In this document: in pieces, positions 46,803 through 59,619 of the stretch
Layout: each line of letters starts with the position of its first letter
Numbering within the stretch: position 1 is the first letter of the stretch
NCBI GenBank assembly: GCA_021740785.1
Contig: JAIOZI010000014.1
Location: 1-64,000, forward strand
Reading direction: 5' to 3'
From: Melioribacteraceae bacterium
GTDB taxonomy: Bacteria > Bacteroidota > Ignavibacteria > Ignavibacteriales > Melioribacteraceae
Length of the DNA: 64,000 nt
The notes under the pieces: model-generated
Databases searched by the model: none
Told to the model about the DNA's origin: nothing
Seen by the model: only the letters and a program-made list of their open reading frames with translations
Made by a program: the position numbers and the translations under genes

Positions 46803-47693
46803 TTATCCTCTCGGGTGAAAATCTTTGTGCATTTGTTTCACATAATCTCTATCGATATGTGTGTAAATTTGTGTCGTAGATATATCGGCATGACCGAGCA
46901 TCTCTTGAACAGCTCTCAAATCGGCACCTCCCTCGAGTAAATGAGTCGCAAAAGAGTGCCTGAATGTATGCGGATGTACTTCCTTCTGAATTCCTGCTTG
47001 CTTTGAATACTTATCAACAATTTTCCAGACACCCATTCTTGAAAGTGCAGTACCGCGGGTGTTAAGAAAAATCATGTTCTTGCTCTTCATTTTTATTTCG
47101 AGTTGGGGGCGACTGAATTTCAAATAATTGGTTACCCATTTAATTGCGCTCCTGCCGATTGGAACTATCCTCTGCTTCGAACCCTTTCCCAACACTCGTA
47201 TTACTTCATCCTCAAAAAAAAGATCACTTATTTTAATATTAATCAGCTCAGAAACCCTTAACCCCGATGAATAAAACAACTCCAATATTGCTTTATCACG
47301 CGCGCCTAATGTTGTTGATAAATCGGGTGAATTTAGAATTTTTTCAACTTCATGAAAACTTAAAACGGCAGGAAGCTTACGGGAAAGTCTCATTGAAGTC
47401 AATCGTTCGGTTGGATTTTTTTCTATATATTTATTTGCGGACAGGTAATTAAAAAATCCTTTTAGCGCTGATAAATACCGTGCAGAGGTTGTGCTGCTTA
47501 TTCCAATTTCTCTCTGAATTGAAAAAAATGAATTTATCAATTTGGATGTAACCTGGTTAGCGTCATTCACATTTTCCTGTTCGGCAAAAACAATAAATTT
47601 TAATAGATCATTTTGGTACGAGGTAAGCGTATTCTCAGCAAGATTCTTTTCGAACTTGAGAATTGAAACATATTCTTTCATCATATCGCGCAT
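46803..47693 (-). CDS. xerD: Tyrosine recombinase XerC/XerD-like
   Basis: A 296-residue recombinase that resolves chromosome dimers at dif sites. The N-terminal SAM-like DNA-binding domain covers 1-95. The catalytic domain has Arg146 (SGLRVSEL), Lys in GKGSKQR, HTFRHSFATHLLEGG, HADISTTQIYTH and the nucleophile Tyr. It overlaps the PgpH gene by one base (TAATG). XerD versus XerC cannot be separated by eye. An isolated phage integrase is unlikely given the operon. Confidence 0.9.
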   Translation of the reverse strand: MRDMMKEYVSILKFEKNLAENTLTSYQNDLLKFIVFAEQENVNDANQVTSKLINSFFSIQREIGISSTTSARYLSALKGFFNYLSANKYIEKNPTERLTSMRLSRKLPAVLSFHEVEKILNSPDLSTTLGARDKAILELFYSSGLRVSELINIKISDLFFEDEVIRVLGKGSKQRIVPIGRSAIKWVTNYLKFSRPQLEIKMKSKNMIFLNTRGTALSRMGVWKIVDKYSKQAGIQKEVHPHTFRHSFATHLLEGGADLRAVQEMLGHADISTTQIYTHIDRDYVKQMHKDFHPRG

Positions 47694-49882
47694 TAATTAT
47701 CTTTATCCTCATGCTCGCTATGATTTTCCATTTGTTCTTGTTTCGGATATCTAATTCGTTTGTGATGCTGACCTATTAGTATTTTCTGGAAAGCATCTTT
47801 TATATGCCTTAAGTTACTCATTGTAACCGGGGAATCATCTAATTGTCCGTCATCAATTCGTTGTTTGAACAGGTTGCTGATAACATTTTCAACTTTCTGC
47901 GGTTCCGGGTTTGTCATAGATCTAACAGTTGATTCACAGGCATCCGCAAGCATAACAAGAGCAGTTTCTTTTGAATTAGGCTTTGGTCCGGGATATTTGT
48001 AATCCTCAATGCTCACATTATCCTTTCCTAACTGTTCTTTAGCTTTTTCATAAAAATATGAAACGACCATGGTTCCGTGATGCATAGGAATAAAATCTAT
48101 AATTTCCTGCGGCAAATTATTTTCTTTTGCTATTTCAATGCCGCGGTTAACATGATCAATGATTAACTTTGCGCTTTTATCGGGTGTTATACGTTCATGT
48201 AGATTATCATTATTAAGCTGATTCTCAACAAACGTTTCCGGCTCATTAAGCTTTCCAATATCATGATAGTACGCGCCGACTCTAGCTAAGATTGAATTGG
48301 CGCCGATAGTTTCCGCCGCACTTTCAACCATCGAACCGATAGTCATTGAGTGGGTAAAAGTTCCCGGTGCGTTTCTTGCAAGTTCTTTTAATACCGGTGT
48401 GTTAAAATCAGTTAATTCTAATAAAGTTAGATCAGTGGTTATCCCGAAAATTTTCTCGAAAAATATGATCATGCCGTAAGTTAGAACCGGACTTATCAAC
48501 GCATTCGAAGCTGCAAAAGCACCGCTGACCATCATTTGTTCGGCGCTGGCAAATCGTTCCAATCCAAATGCGAGAATGCTTGCTATGTAACCGATTAGTA
48601 TAAACACAAAACTGCGGAATATTTGAGTTCTGTTCTTGATATCCCTTACAGTATATGCAGCTAAACCGCCCGCAATAATGTTTGTTACTGCAAAGACGTA
48701 ATCGTTACCACGCAGCCCTCCGATGATCAATGCAATTATAACCGTGCTGTAGAAACCAACACGCGAATCGAAAATAATTGTAAAAAGCATAGCTGCCACC
48801 GGAACAAGAACCAGTAATTCGATAGGAGCATTTACACTTATTTGTTCTACTAGATAGGTAAGAGAACACACGAACAAGATTATTATCGCAATCATTAATA
48901 TTTTTTTATTGTCGCGGTAAATCCTTTTTCTAAACAGGTAAATGTATATTACGAAAAGCGTAAAAATAATTATGATATGAATGAATTTGCCCATGTTCTG
49001 AGCAAACTTTCCCCAAAAGCCTGTCTCTTCACCCTTCGAAATTCTGTATGAATCAATCTTCTTTTTTATTTCATGAGTAATTCTATCATGCTTTGCCACA
49101 ATCCGTTCGTTCTCATTTACAATACCATCATTTAACGAGATTTTATTCTCGGCATTAATCATTGCTTCTTCGGTTAATTGTTCACTGTAGGTAATATCAG
49201 GTTTTACAAATAAACCTATGAGTTCAATTACAGCATTATTCAATTCTTCGTTACTGCTGAAATTATTTCTCGTATATAAATCAATAAATTTGCTTAATGA
49301 TGCGGCATCGAAATATTTAGTCTTATCGTATACCGATTCATACTTACCTTCACGTACTGCTATTGTATCGCGCTGGATATCCGAATATGTTTGATCTATA
49401 TAACCCTGTCGATAAATTCTATTTAATAGTTCCTGCGCGAAATTTTTAATATCATTAAAATTCTTTCTGTTGTGTGTTGACAATGTGTTGTTAGATCGTC
49501 TTAGATTTAAAAATGTTTGATATGCCGAATTGGATAAATTTGTTTTAGAATAGTTGTTTACACTTTCATTGAAAATATCCTCATTAAGAAGATTTATAAA
49601 ATTTTCAGTGAATTTAGTTAACGAATCCCTCATTAATTCAGGAATCGATTCATTCTTAACAAAAATAGGGAAAACAGATTTTTTAGCTTCCTGCAATTCT
49701 CTTTTATATAATTCAGGATCTTTTAACACAGGGAAGGTATTGGATGCAATTAAATCATCTTCAATCCATATACTGCCAACGGTTACTTCGGACTCCAGCG
49801 ATTCACCTTTAGGGAACATTAATACAATCAAAATGATTGTGACCAGTAGTATCAATATTTTTATTCGTTTGCTTTCTCTCAT
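47693..49882 (-). CDS. 7TM-HD (PgpH-type) cyclic-di-AMP phosphodiesterase
   Basis: A 729-residue protein. An N-terminal helix, then a periplasmic 7TMR-HDED domain (about 40-310) with seven membrane helices (about 310-480), is followed by a cytoplasmic HD domain with HSMTIGSM, AYYHDIGKL (HD pair) and MHHGTMV. This is the PgpH/YqfF architecture, which hydrolyses c-di-AMP. No diadenylate cyclase gene is within the window. The N-terminal sensor may detect a cell-envelope ligand. It starts the chain xerD-like, M50, SPOR lipoprotein. Confidence 0.88.
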   Translation of the reverse strand: MRESKRIKILILLVTIILIVLMFPKGESLESEVTVGSIWIEDDLIASNTFPVLKDPELYKRELQEAKKSVFPIFVKNESIPELMRDSLTKFTENFINLLNEDIFNESVNNYSKTNLSNSAYQTFLNLRRSNNTLSTHNRKNFNDIKNFAQELLNRIYRQGYIDQTYSDIQRDTIAVREGKYESVYDKTKYFDAASLSKFIDLYTRNNFSSNEELNNAVIELIGLFVKPDITYSEQLTEEAMINAENKISLNDGIVNENERIVAKHDRITHEIKKKIDSYRISKGEETGFWGKFAQNMGKFIHIIIIFTLFVIYIYLFRKRIYRDNKKILMIAIIILFVCSLTYLVEQISVNAPIELLVLVPVAAMLFTIIFDSRVGFYSTVIIALIIGGLRGNDYVFAVTNIIAGGLAAYTVRDIKNRTQIFRSFVFILIGYIASILAFGLERFASAEQMMVSGAFAASNALISPVLTYGMIIFFEKIFGITTDLTLLELTDFNTPVLKELARNAPGTFTHSMTIGSMVESAAETIGANSILARVGAYYHDIGKLNEPETFVENQLNNDNLHERITPDKSAKLIIDHVNRGIEIAKENNLPQEIIDFIPMHHGTMVVSYFYEKAKEQLGKDNVSIEDYKYPGPKPNSKETALVMLADACESTVRSMTNPEPQKVENVISNLFKQRIDDGQLDDSPVTMSNLRHIKDAFQKILIGQHHKRIRYPKQEQMENHSEHEDKDN

Positions 49883-49886
49883 AATC

Positions 49887-50735
49887 TCATCTTCTTTTTG
49901 CGTCGAAAACCATTTTCAAAAATTCGGCGGTAGCATCCTCATTATTTGTTCTCTTAGTAGTAAAATCAGCCAATCTTTGAATTTCGGGAACTGCATTAGC
50001 AACGGCAATTTTAAGAGCCGACGTTTCAAAGAGCGACCTGTCATTATACCAATCGCCGATGACTGCTGTTTCCTTAACTTTTACTCCGAGGTGCCGGGCT
50101 ATTCTTTTTAATCCCGTACCTTTTGATGTTCCCTGTTTACGAATTTCAAGATAGTATATTCCGCCGTGTTTGTGCGATTTGTAATATGAAGTATTCAATC
50201 CAAATGAATATGGAAACATCATTTTATTTTCAACATATTTAATCGAATCCTTGAAGTCGCCAGTAATTACAATTTCCAACGTAGAATTTAGATAATTTTC
50301 GTAACTACTAACTTCTTTATATTCTGCTCCGAATTTCTCTAGAAGATCAACAATTGTAGAGTTGTTCTCTGTATAATAAATTGCTTCGGCTTGGCACAGA
50401 GCGACCTTTAATAAAAAACGATCGGCTAATTTAATTGCTTTTCTAACATACCGGTCGGAAACGAATGACTTAAATATCACTTCTTTTTTAGGAAATGTTT
50501 CAATATATGATCCATCGAGTGAAATGATCGGACCGTTAATTTCCAGTTCCTCGGCATAACTTTGAATTGCGCTATGCAGTCTTCCACTTGCAAAAGAGAA
50601 ACGCATCCCCATCCCTCTCAATTCCTTTACTAAGCCAATAGTTTCCTCACCAATTTCTCCATTATCGTTTAATAGAGTTCCATCCAAATCAAACACAATA
50701 ACTTTAAGCTGTTTTAAATCTTCTTTTCTTATCAT
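49887..50735 (-). CDS. Cof-type HAD hydrolase
   Basis: A 282-residue HAD phosphatase with a C2 cap. Motif I is VFDLDGTLL, motif II FASGRL, and motif III IGDWYNDRSLF (in place of the usual GDNxND). The substrate is usually a sugar phosphate or flavin precursor. It follows the symporter gene by two bases, so it could dephosphorylate an imported compound (inferred, weak). Confidence 0.85.
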   Translation of the reverse strand: MIRKEDLKQLKVIVFDLDGTLLNDNGEIGEETIGLVKELRGMGMRFSFASGRLHSAIQSYAEELEINGPIISLDGSYIETFPKKEVIFKSFVSDRYVRKAIKLADRFLLKVALCQAEAIYYTENNSTIVDLLEKFGAEYKEVSSYENYLNSTLEIVITGDFKDSIKYVENKMMFPYSFGLNTSYYKSHKHGGIYYLEIRKQGTSKGTGLKRIARHLGVKVKETAVIGDWYNDRSLFETSALKIAVANAVPEIQRLADFTTKRTNNEDATAEFLKMVFDAKRR

Positions 50736-50737
50736 TC

Positions 50738-52501
50738 TTAAATATCATTTTTTTGAGAAATAAACTGCCAATCAATAGTTTTGAGATTTATATATATAAC
50801 AACTGCCGAAACAGTTCCTATACCTAAATAAATAAGTCCTTCAATTATGTTTAAAAATACGAAACTTCCGATTGAAAAGAGAGAAGTATATACGAGTACA
50901 ACACCAAGGAACCAGTTAAAAAACATTCTCAAAAAGCCGGTTTTCGAATCTGGGATAGAAAATTTTTCTCTTACCGGTTTCCACAAAATTCCGCCGGGTT
51001 TAATTTTCTCATAAAATGATTTTAAGGTTTCATCATCTACCGGTTTTGTTAAGTATGTGATTGAAATCCAAACAACCGATGTAACAGCTACCAAATAAAA
51101 GAGTGATACCGGGAATTCAACATCGAGCGATAAAAGCACGGGATAAAAAACAAAGGGCGTAATCATTGCAGTTATTTCAGACCACGCATTGATTCTCCAC
51201 CAATACCATCTCATTATCAATACCAGTCCAAGACCCGCACCGCATTGTAAAATAAACTCCCACGCTCCGCTTATTCTCGAAATTTGAAGAGTTACTAAAA
51301 TACTTATTAACATTATCAGTATTGTAATTAAACGTGAAGCAAGTACGTAATGTTTTTCGGTTTTACTTTTTACAAAAAACCTTCTGTAAACATCATTCAG
51401 CAGGTAAGATGAACCCCAATTTAGATGTGTTGCAATTGTGCTCATATACGCACCAAAAAAAGCAGCAACCAATAATCCCTTCAATCCGACCGGTAAAAAA
51501 TCATTCATCGCATAAATGTAACCCAAACCTTTATCTTCAAAAGCCAAATCGGGATAGATAATCAAGGAAGCTAATCCTACAATAATCCAGGGCCACGGTC
51601 TAAGCGCATAATGTGCAATTTGAAAAAACAGAGTAGCAAATAATGAATGCTTTTCATCTTTCGCTGCAAGCATTCTCTGTGCTGTGTAACCTCCGCCTCC
51701 CGGTTCTGCCCCGGGATACCATGATGCCCACCATTGAACACCGACATAAGCTAAAAATCCTGTTACCGAAAGTGCAAAAGCGCTTCCGAATTCAGATGCT
51801 TCCAATGAAATTTGCGGAAAGAAATTAAACATGAAATCGGGGAGGTTATTTTTTAAACCTTCAATTCCACCTACTTGCGGCGAGTTGATAACAAGGACTG
51901 CAAGAATTATACAGCCGGTCATAGCAATTACAAACTGGAATACATCAGTAATTACAACTCCCCACAATCCTGAAATAGCCGAATAGATCGCTACAAGAAT
52001 CATAGCGCCGAAGACGAATAAAATTGCATCTGTTTCACCGAGTCCGAACAAACCAATAAGAATAGAAACCATTGCCCTGTTCACCCAGCCAATTATTATG
52101 ACATTCATGAATAAGCCGAGATAAACAGCTCGAAAGCCTCGTAAAAACTTTGCCGGTTTTCCTGAATATCTAATTTCCGAAAATTCTGCTTCAGTCATAA
52201 TCCCCGCGCGGCGCCATAAACGTGCGAAAAAGAAAACCGTTAGAAGTCCACCGAATGCAAAATTCCACCATATCCAATTGCCTGCAATTCCGTTTTTGGC
52301 AACAAGCTCAGTTACGGCTAGCGGTGTATCTGCGGCAAAAGTAGTGGCTACTAACGAAATACCCGCGAGATACCACGGTAAATTTCTGCCTGAGAGAAAA
52401 AAGTCATCCGTACTTTTGCCCGCTCTTTTTGAATAATAAAGAGCAATAACAATACTAATAATAAAATAAACAGCGATGATGATGTAATCGATTACCTGCA
52501 T
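50738..52501 (-). CDS. Sodium:solute symporter (SSS family), second of pair
   Basis: A 587-residue transporter with about 13-14 membrane helices. DDFFLSGRNLPWYLAGISLVA at the N-terminus is the SSS family mark. It carries a longer C-terminal part than its neighbour. Typical cargo are sugars, amino acids or carboxylates driven by Na+. It starts one base after the preceding symporter stop, so the two are made together but belong to different subfamilies. Confidence 0.9.
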   Translation of the reverse strand: MQVIDYIIIAVYFIISIVIALYYSKRAGKSTDDFFLSGRNLPWYLAGISLVATTFAADTPLAVTELVAKNGIAGNWIWWNFAFGGLLTVFFFARLWRRAGIMTEAEFSEIRYSGKPAKFLRGFRAVYLGLFMNVIIIGWVNRAMVSILIGLFGLGETDAILFVFGAMILVAIYSAISGLWGVVITDVFQFVIAMTGCIILAVLVINSPQVGGIEGLKNNLPDFMFNFFPQISLEASEFGSAFALSVTGFLAYVGVQWWASWYPGAEPGGGGYTAQRMLAAKDEKHSLFATLFFQIAHYALRPWPWIIVGLASLIIYPDLAFEDKGLGYIYAMNDFLPVGLKGLLVAAFFGAYMSTIATHLNWGSSYLLNDVYRRFFVKSKTEKHYVLASRLITILIMLISILVTLQISRISGAWEFILQCGAGLGLVLIMRWYWWRINAWSEITAMITPFVFYPVLLSLDVEFPVSLFYLVAVTSVVWISITYLTKPVDDETLKSFYEKIKPGGILWKPVREKFSIPDSKTGFLRMFFNWFLGVVLVYTSLFSIGSFVFLNIIEGLIYLGIGTVSAVVIYINLKTIDWQFISQKNDI

Positions 52502-52502
52502 G

Positions 52503-53945
52503 TTAATCCGGATTAATTTTTGAAGTAATGAATCTATATAAACTTCCGACAGTTACAGTAACAATAACACCGATAAAAGTGAACCAAGTCCACGCAACAA
52601 AATTAGTGATAACAACAATTAACATTACGCAAATACTGAAAATAAATCCGAATAGGGCAGAGCTTTGATCAGCCTTCATATTAATTAATCCCAGCAAGAA
52701 AGTACCAAGCAAACCGCCGTAAGTAAATGATGCAATACTGAGAGCAAGTTCAACTACAGATTGAGGTGAATTCATAAAAAATAAAGCCGATAAAACAAGC
52801 ATTACCGCCCAAAAAATTGTAATCATTCTTGAAACAAACAAGTCATTTACAATTTTCCTCTTTTTGAATAAGGGAGTGTAAAGATCAAGCATTGATGATG
52901 AAGATAATGAACTCATCGATCCGGCTAGTGTAGACATTGCTGCGGCAAATAAGCCCGCTATTATTATTCCGGAAACTCCTTGAGGAAGACTTTCGATTAT
53001 AAATTTAGGAAAGATTTCATCCGGATTAACATCCAGATTTCCGTAGAAAGTATATAAACCTAATCCTACAAAAAGAAACAGGGCGAACTGAAATATTATA
53101 ATCAAACCACTTGCAATTACAGCCTTCTTACTGCTAATTAATTCCTTTGTAGTAAGCAGTCTTTGAATTATTAGCTGATCCGTACCGTGCGATGCCATCG
53201 ATAAAAATGCACCGCCAACTATTCCACCTAATAGAGTATAAGGTGTTTTGATGAATTCAATAAATGAAAGATCAAATCCAAAATTAATAATTTCCATTTT
53301 ACCGGATATCAAGCCGGAATCCCAAATAGAAGAAAATCCATTAGGTAGTAATTCCGATAAAAATATTAAAGAAACAGCCGCTCCGCCCAAATAAATAAAC
53401 ATTTGCACAACATCCACCCAAATCACTCCGCGGACACCGCCGGTATATGTGTAGATAAGTGAAACTACGGCAATTATTATAATTGCTGCGGGATAACTAA
53501 TATCCAGAAGCAATTTAAGCGGGATTGCGGTTGCAAATAGGCGAACGCCATCTGCTGCAACTCTTGTAAATAAAAAAATTACTGATGAAAAGGAACGTAC
53601 GTTACTGCCGAATCTTGTTTCAAGAAATGCATAAGCTGTACTGAGTTCCCCTTTGAAGTAAGCAGGCAGAAGAATAGCGGCAACTAAAATTCTCCCTATT
53701 AGATATCCAAGTGTAACCTGAAGAAAATTAAAGTTTCCGATATAAGCTAAGCCCGGGATGGAGATAAATGTAAGTGTACTTGTTTCTGCAGCGACTATTG
53801 AAAAACAAACAGCCCACCATGGCACCTTTTTAGAACCAAGGAAGTAATCACTAACTGATTTTTGTTTACCGCCCGATACAATACCAAATACGGCAATGGA
53901 AATTAAATAGGCGGCGATTATAAAATAATCGATAGAAGAAGCCAA
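52503..53945 (-). CDS. Sodium:solute symporter (SSS family), first of pair
   Basis: A 480-residue transporter with about 13 membrane helices and VSDYFLGSKKVPWWAVCFSIVAAE, the SSS family mark. MSSLSSSSMLDLY is a family-like Ser-rich site for ion binding. Substrate unknown. A TTG start is used, with no closer ATG. It follows the STAS gene by 10 bases. Confidence 0.9.
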   Translation of the reverse strand: MASSIDYFIIAAYLISIAVFGIVSGGKQKSVSDYFLGSKKVPWWAVCFSIVAAETSTLTFISIPGLAYIGNFNFLQVTLGYLIGRILVAAILLPAYFKGELSTAYAFLETRFGSNVRSFSSVIFLFTRVAADGVRLFATAIPLKLLLDISYPAAIIIIAVVSLIYTYTGGVRGVIWVDVVQMFIYLGGAAVSLIFLSELLPNGFSSIWDSGLISGKMEIINFGFDLSFIEFIKTPYTLLGGIVGGAFLSMASHGTDQLIIQRLLTTKELISSKKAVIASGLIIIFQFALFLFVGLGLYTFYGNLDVNPDEIFPKFIIESLPQGVSGIIIAGLFAAAMSTLAGSMSSLSSSSMLDLYTPLFKKRKIVNDLFVSRMITIFWAVMLVLSALFFMNSPQSVVELALSIASFTYGGLLGTFLLGLINMKADQSSALFGFIFSICVMLIVVITNFVAWTWFTFIGVIVTVTVGSLYRFITSKINPD

Positions 53946-53955
53946 CCAGAAATTC

Positions 53956-54315
53956 CTAAGCGTTTTCTAAATCTTTAATTGCTTCATTTACCGTGTTGCA
54001 GATAGGTAAAATCCTATCAAGTTGTGAGATCTGAATTAATGTTTTTACATTTTTAGTCGGTGAGGCTATTCTGATATGACCTTCCTTGGACTGCAATATT
54101 CTAAAAGCAAGAAGTATTGCACTTAACCCGGAACTATCACAATATTCAACTTCTGAAAGATCGAAAATGAGCTTACTTACATCTTCAGCGTGCAAAATTA
54201 TGGTTAATTCACCTTTAACTAATCCGGCAATACCGGCATCAAACCTTTCTTCATTCAGTTTGAATATGGAGATATCTCCGTCTCTCTTCAATTCAAAATT
54301 AATATTATCTGCCAT
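53956..54315 (-). CDS. STAS-domain anti-sigma factor antagonist
   Basis: A 119-residue single STAS domain. EVEYCDSSGLSAIL holds the conserved Ser-Ser phosphorylation site of SpoIIAA/RsbV-type proteins. Such proteins switch partners with an anti-sigma kinase. No RsbW-type kinase is adjacent; the ECF sigma factor at 60.3-60.9 kb is of a different type. It sits upstream of two symporters, which gives no direct clue. Confidence 0.88.
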   Translation of the reverse strand: MADNINFELKRDGDISIFKLNEERFDAGIAGLVKGELTIILHAEDVSKLIFDLSEVEYCDSSGLSAILLAFRILQSKEGHIRIASPTKNVKTLIQISQLDRILPICNTVNEAIKDLENA

Positions 54316-54382
54316 ATTGTTAAACTTCGCTTGTTGAATGCACTTTTATTTAATAAACAAATTATAATTAATTGCCTATAAT

Positions 54383-54919
54383 TCAAAACATCCTAAGAGA
54401 ATTTAATAAATTTCTATAAGAAATTTCAGAATTAATTTGATCAGCGGGTATCTGGAAATTGTACAATAAATCCGATTTTTCTTTTCTAAAACCAATCCGG
54501 AACTTTACATCTACCGATGTAGATATTGCACTCAAGAATAAATCATCATCTCTATTTAGGTCAACCACTACATCAAATTCTTTTTTCATGATTTCATTTA
54601 TAAATTCTTTTGTCGGAAGCCCGAGCTTGTTCTTGCAATCAAGAGTATATTTTATATGTCTGTACCTGTTATATTCAGGTACCAAACTTACTTTATATTC
54701 CGGAACTACTAAGTATACATTCTTTTTGTGGATTAAAAAAAATCTAAGTATTTCAAAGCAATTGTTGAAATCGTGTTCATCTGTCGGCATCAAAACAAGA
54801 AAATTAATAGATTCTGAAAAGAACTTATTATACTGAACAATTCCCTTATTCTCTTTTACTAATTTTTTTTGTAAAAGATACTGACCAATACTCTGCTTTA
54901 ATGAGTCTATTATTTTCAT
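54383..54919 (-). CDS. Uncharacterised protein, glycosyltransferase family 9-like fold
   Basis: A 178-residue protein without signal or membrane helix. FLVLMPTDEHDFNNCFEILRF and FDVVVDLNRDDDLFLSAIS with KFRIGFRKE are reminiscent of the N-terminal half of heptosyltransferase-like (GT9) proteins, but the C-terminal sugar-nucleotide domain is missing. Similar short proteins occur in Bacteroidota under uncharacterised family names. It abuts ligA (no gap) and precedes the STAS gene. Confidence 0.55.
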   Translation of the reverse strand: MKIIDSLKQSIGQYLLQKKLVKENKGIVQYNKFFSESINFLVLMPTDEHDFNNCFEILRFFLIHKKNVYLVVPEYKVSLVPEYNRYRHIKYTLDCKNKLGLPTKEFINEIMKKEFDVVVDLNRDDDLFLSAISTSVDVKFRIGFRKEKSDLLYNFQIPADQINSEISYRNLLNSLRMF

Positions 54920-57783
<2,864 letters not shown>

Positions 57784-57791
57784 ACGTTTTT

Positions 57792-59156
57792 TTACTCGTT
57801 TCTAATTATTTTGGCTGCAAATGATCCGTCAATTTTATGTACATGCGGAAGTGTTTGTACACACCCGGTTTCATCAACAACAGATTTATTTACAAATTGA
57901 TCAGCGTTCTGTAATGAAAAATTCGGGTGCTCGAACAAAAATTTCTCAATTATTTTAAAATTCTCATCAGGCTCAATTGTGCAAGTACTATAAACAACTG
58001 CACCACCTATCTTAACAAGAGTGGCTGCCTTTTCCAATAGTTCATACTGAATAGCTGTTAAATTTCTGATGTCACTCGTATCACGCTTCCACTTAATATC
58101 AGGTTTCTTCGTCAGAGTACCTAAACCACTGCATGGAGCATCTACTAAAATTCTATCAAATCCATCTTCCGCAAACTCCCTTGCATCGGATTCAACTGCT
58201 GTCATATTCGTAACACCCAACCTCTCTAAATTTTTCTTTAATATTTTCAAACGGCTTGCAAACTTATCCAATGCATAAAGTTCACCGGTATTCTCCATCA
58301 TCTCGGCAAGAATGCCTGTTTTACCACCTGGAGCGGCACAGAAATCCAAAACTTTCATTCCCGGTTTTACATCCAGCAACTGGCACGGGAAGCCCGTACT
58401 TTCGTCCTGAATTGTAAAATAACCATCACCAAAATACTTCCAATCCGTTATATTTGTCAACTGATTCATTCTGAGATAAGTATTTATATACCTGCCTTCG
58501 GTAAAACCAAGTTCAACTGATTTAAGTAATTTGTAGAGTTCTTCTTTGCTGGATTTTAATTTATTAATACGGATAGTAAGATTGGGACGGTCATTGTTGG
58601 ACATTAATAATTGTTCAGCAGCTTCATCTCCATAACGCTTTATCCATCTTCTTACCAACCAAGCTGGATGAGAATAATATGCCGAATAATATGAGGCAAG
58701 ATCTTCCTTTGGATTTGGATACCTGATTGCATCTTTTGTTCTGATGATATTTCTCAAAACGGCATTGGTCTGATCTGCAGATTTTTGACCCTGAAGTTTT
58801 TTAACAAATTCAACAGCCTCATTTACAGCAGCATAATCGGGAACTTTATCCAGAAACAAAATTTGATAAAGTGCAACTCTCATGGCATTTTTTACATTAG
58901 GAATACATTTGGAAAACTGTCCTTTATAAAACCCGGTCAGAATCCAATCTATTCTTCCCAGCCATCTTATTACTCCGTGAACAATTTCAAAAAGTAAAGC
59001 TTTATCAAGACCGGATAATTCGGAATTTCGAAATTCAATATCAAGCATTTTATCAAGGTAAGCATCTGTTCTGTCTACTCTGTTCAAAACCTTGACGGCT
59101 AATCCTCTTACACCTTCGTATAATTTTAATTCTTCATAATTACGTTTATTATGCAT
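57792..59156 (-). CDS. rsmB: 16S rRNA (cytosine-967-C5)-methyltransferase
   Basis: A 454-residue NOL1/NOP2/Sun-type methyltransferase for 16S rRNA C967. The N-terminal NusB-like domain (about 10-150, EIVHGVIRWLGRIDWIL) is followed by the SAM domain with FCAAPGGKTG, DAPCSGLGTLTKKPDI and the catalytic-Cys block YSTCTIEPDEN. Length and order match RsmB. The N-terminus begins HNKRNY, then the RNA-binding helical bundle. It heads the rsmB-rodZ-ligA run. Confidence 0.94.
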   Translation of the reverse strand: MHNKRNYEELKLYEGVRGLAVKVLNRVDRTDAYLDKMLDIEFRNSELSGLDKALLFEIVHGVIRWLGRIDWILTGFYKGQFSKCIPNVKNAMRVALYQILFLDKVPDYAAVNEAVEFVKKLQGQKSADQTNAVLRNIIRTKDAIRYPNPKEDLASYYSAYYSHPAWLVRRWIKRYGDEAAEQLLMSNNDRPNLTIRINKLKSSKEELYKLLKSVELGFTEGRYINTYLRMNQLTNITDWKYFGDGYFTIQDESTGFPCQLLDVKPGMKVLDFCAAPGGKTGILAEMMENTGELYALDKFASRLKILKKNLERLGVTNMTAVESDAREFAEDGFDRILVDAPCSGLGTLTKKPDIKWKRDTSDIRNLTAIQYELLEKAATLVKIGGAVVYSTCTIEPDENFKIIEKFLFEHPNFSLQNADQFVNKSVVDETGCVQTLPHVHKIDGSFAAKIIRNE

Positions 59157-59272
59157 ATCGGGAACAACATAAGTTTATTTTATAATTTATTTTAATGAGT
59201 GAAATAGGTATGAAAGATAAGAAAAAACAGAGAAATTAAAATCAGTTATTTACATTCGATGACAAAATGATA

Positions 59273-59311
59273 AAAACAAAAAAAGGGCTAATCAAAAATT
59301 GACTAACCCTT
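59273..59311 (-). terminator. Rho-independent terminator after rpmE
   Basis: On the minus strand a 13-base stem, AAGGGTTAGTCAA (59311-59299) with TTGATTAGCCCTT (59295-59283) and G-T pairs, has loop TTT and a following T-run TTTTTTTGTTTTT. It lies about 22 bases after the rpmE stop. Confidence 0.9.
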
Positions 59312-59332
59312 ATTCTAAAACCAGGTATGTGA

Positions 59333-59539
59333 TTAGTTGGATTTAAATCCGTACTTCTTATTGAATCTTTCAACTCTACCGGTTGAGTCAATCATCTTCT
59401 GTTTACCGGTGAAGAACGGATGACATTCCGAACAAATTTCTAATTTAATTTGACTTACGGTTGAACGTGTAATAAATGTATTTCCGCATACACAACTAAC
59501 TTCACATTTTTGATATGTAGGATGTATCCCTTTTTTCAT
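59333..59539 (-). CDS. rpmE: 50S ribosomal protein L31
   Basis: A 68-residue L31. The metal-binding Cys set (CEVSCVCGN near the start and CSECHPF) is intact, marking the zinc-containing form. [23 protein letters not shown] is the family core. A GCAGGAA site precedes the ATG. It stands alone between its own promoter and terminator. Confidence 0.96.
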   Translation of the reverse strand: MKKGIHPTYQKCEVSCVCGNTFITRSTVSQIKLEICSECHPFFTGKQKMIDSTGRVERFNKKYGFKSN

Positions 59540-59571
59540 TTTAATTTCCTGCTTTTCTTAAATTCAGACTC

Positions 59572-59603
59572 TAAAGTTATGAATATTTCCGATATTTTCA
59601 AAA
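59572..59603 (-). promoter_or_regulatory. Candidate rpmE promoter
   Basis: On the minus strand TTTTG (59603-59599) is followed after 19 bases by TAACTTTA (59579-59572), close to the Bacteroidota -33/-7 consensus (TTTG-N19-TAnnTTTG). It is about 33 bases upstream of the ATG and just after the preceding gene. Spacing and sequence match the iron operon promoter's -7 element. Confidence 0.5.
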
Positions 59604-59619
59604 TTTTTATTTACTAGTC

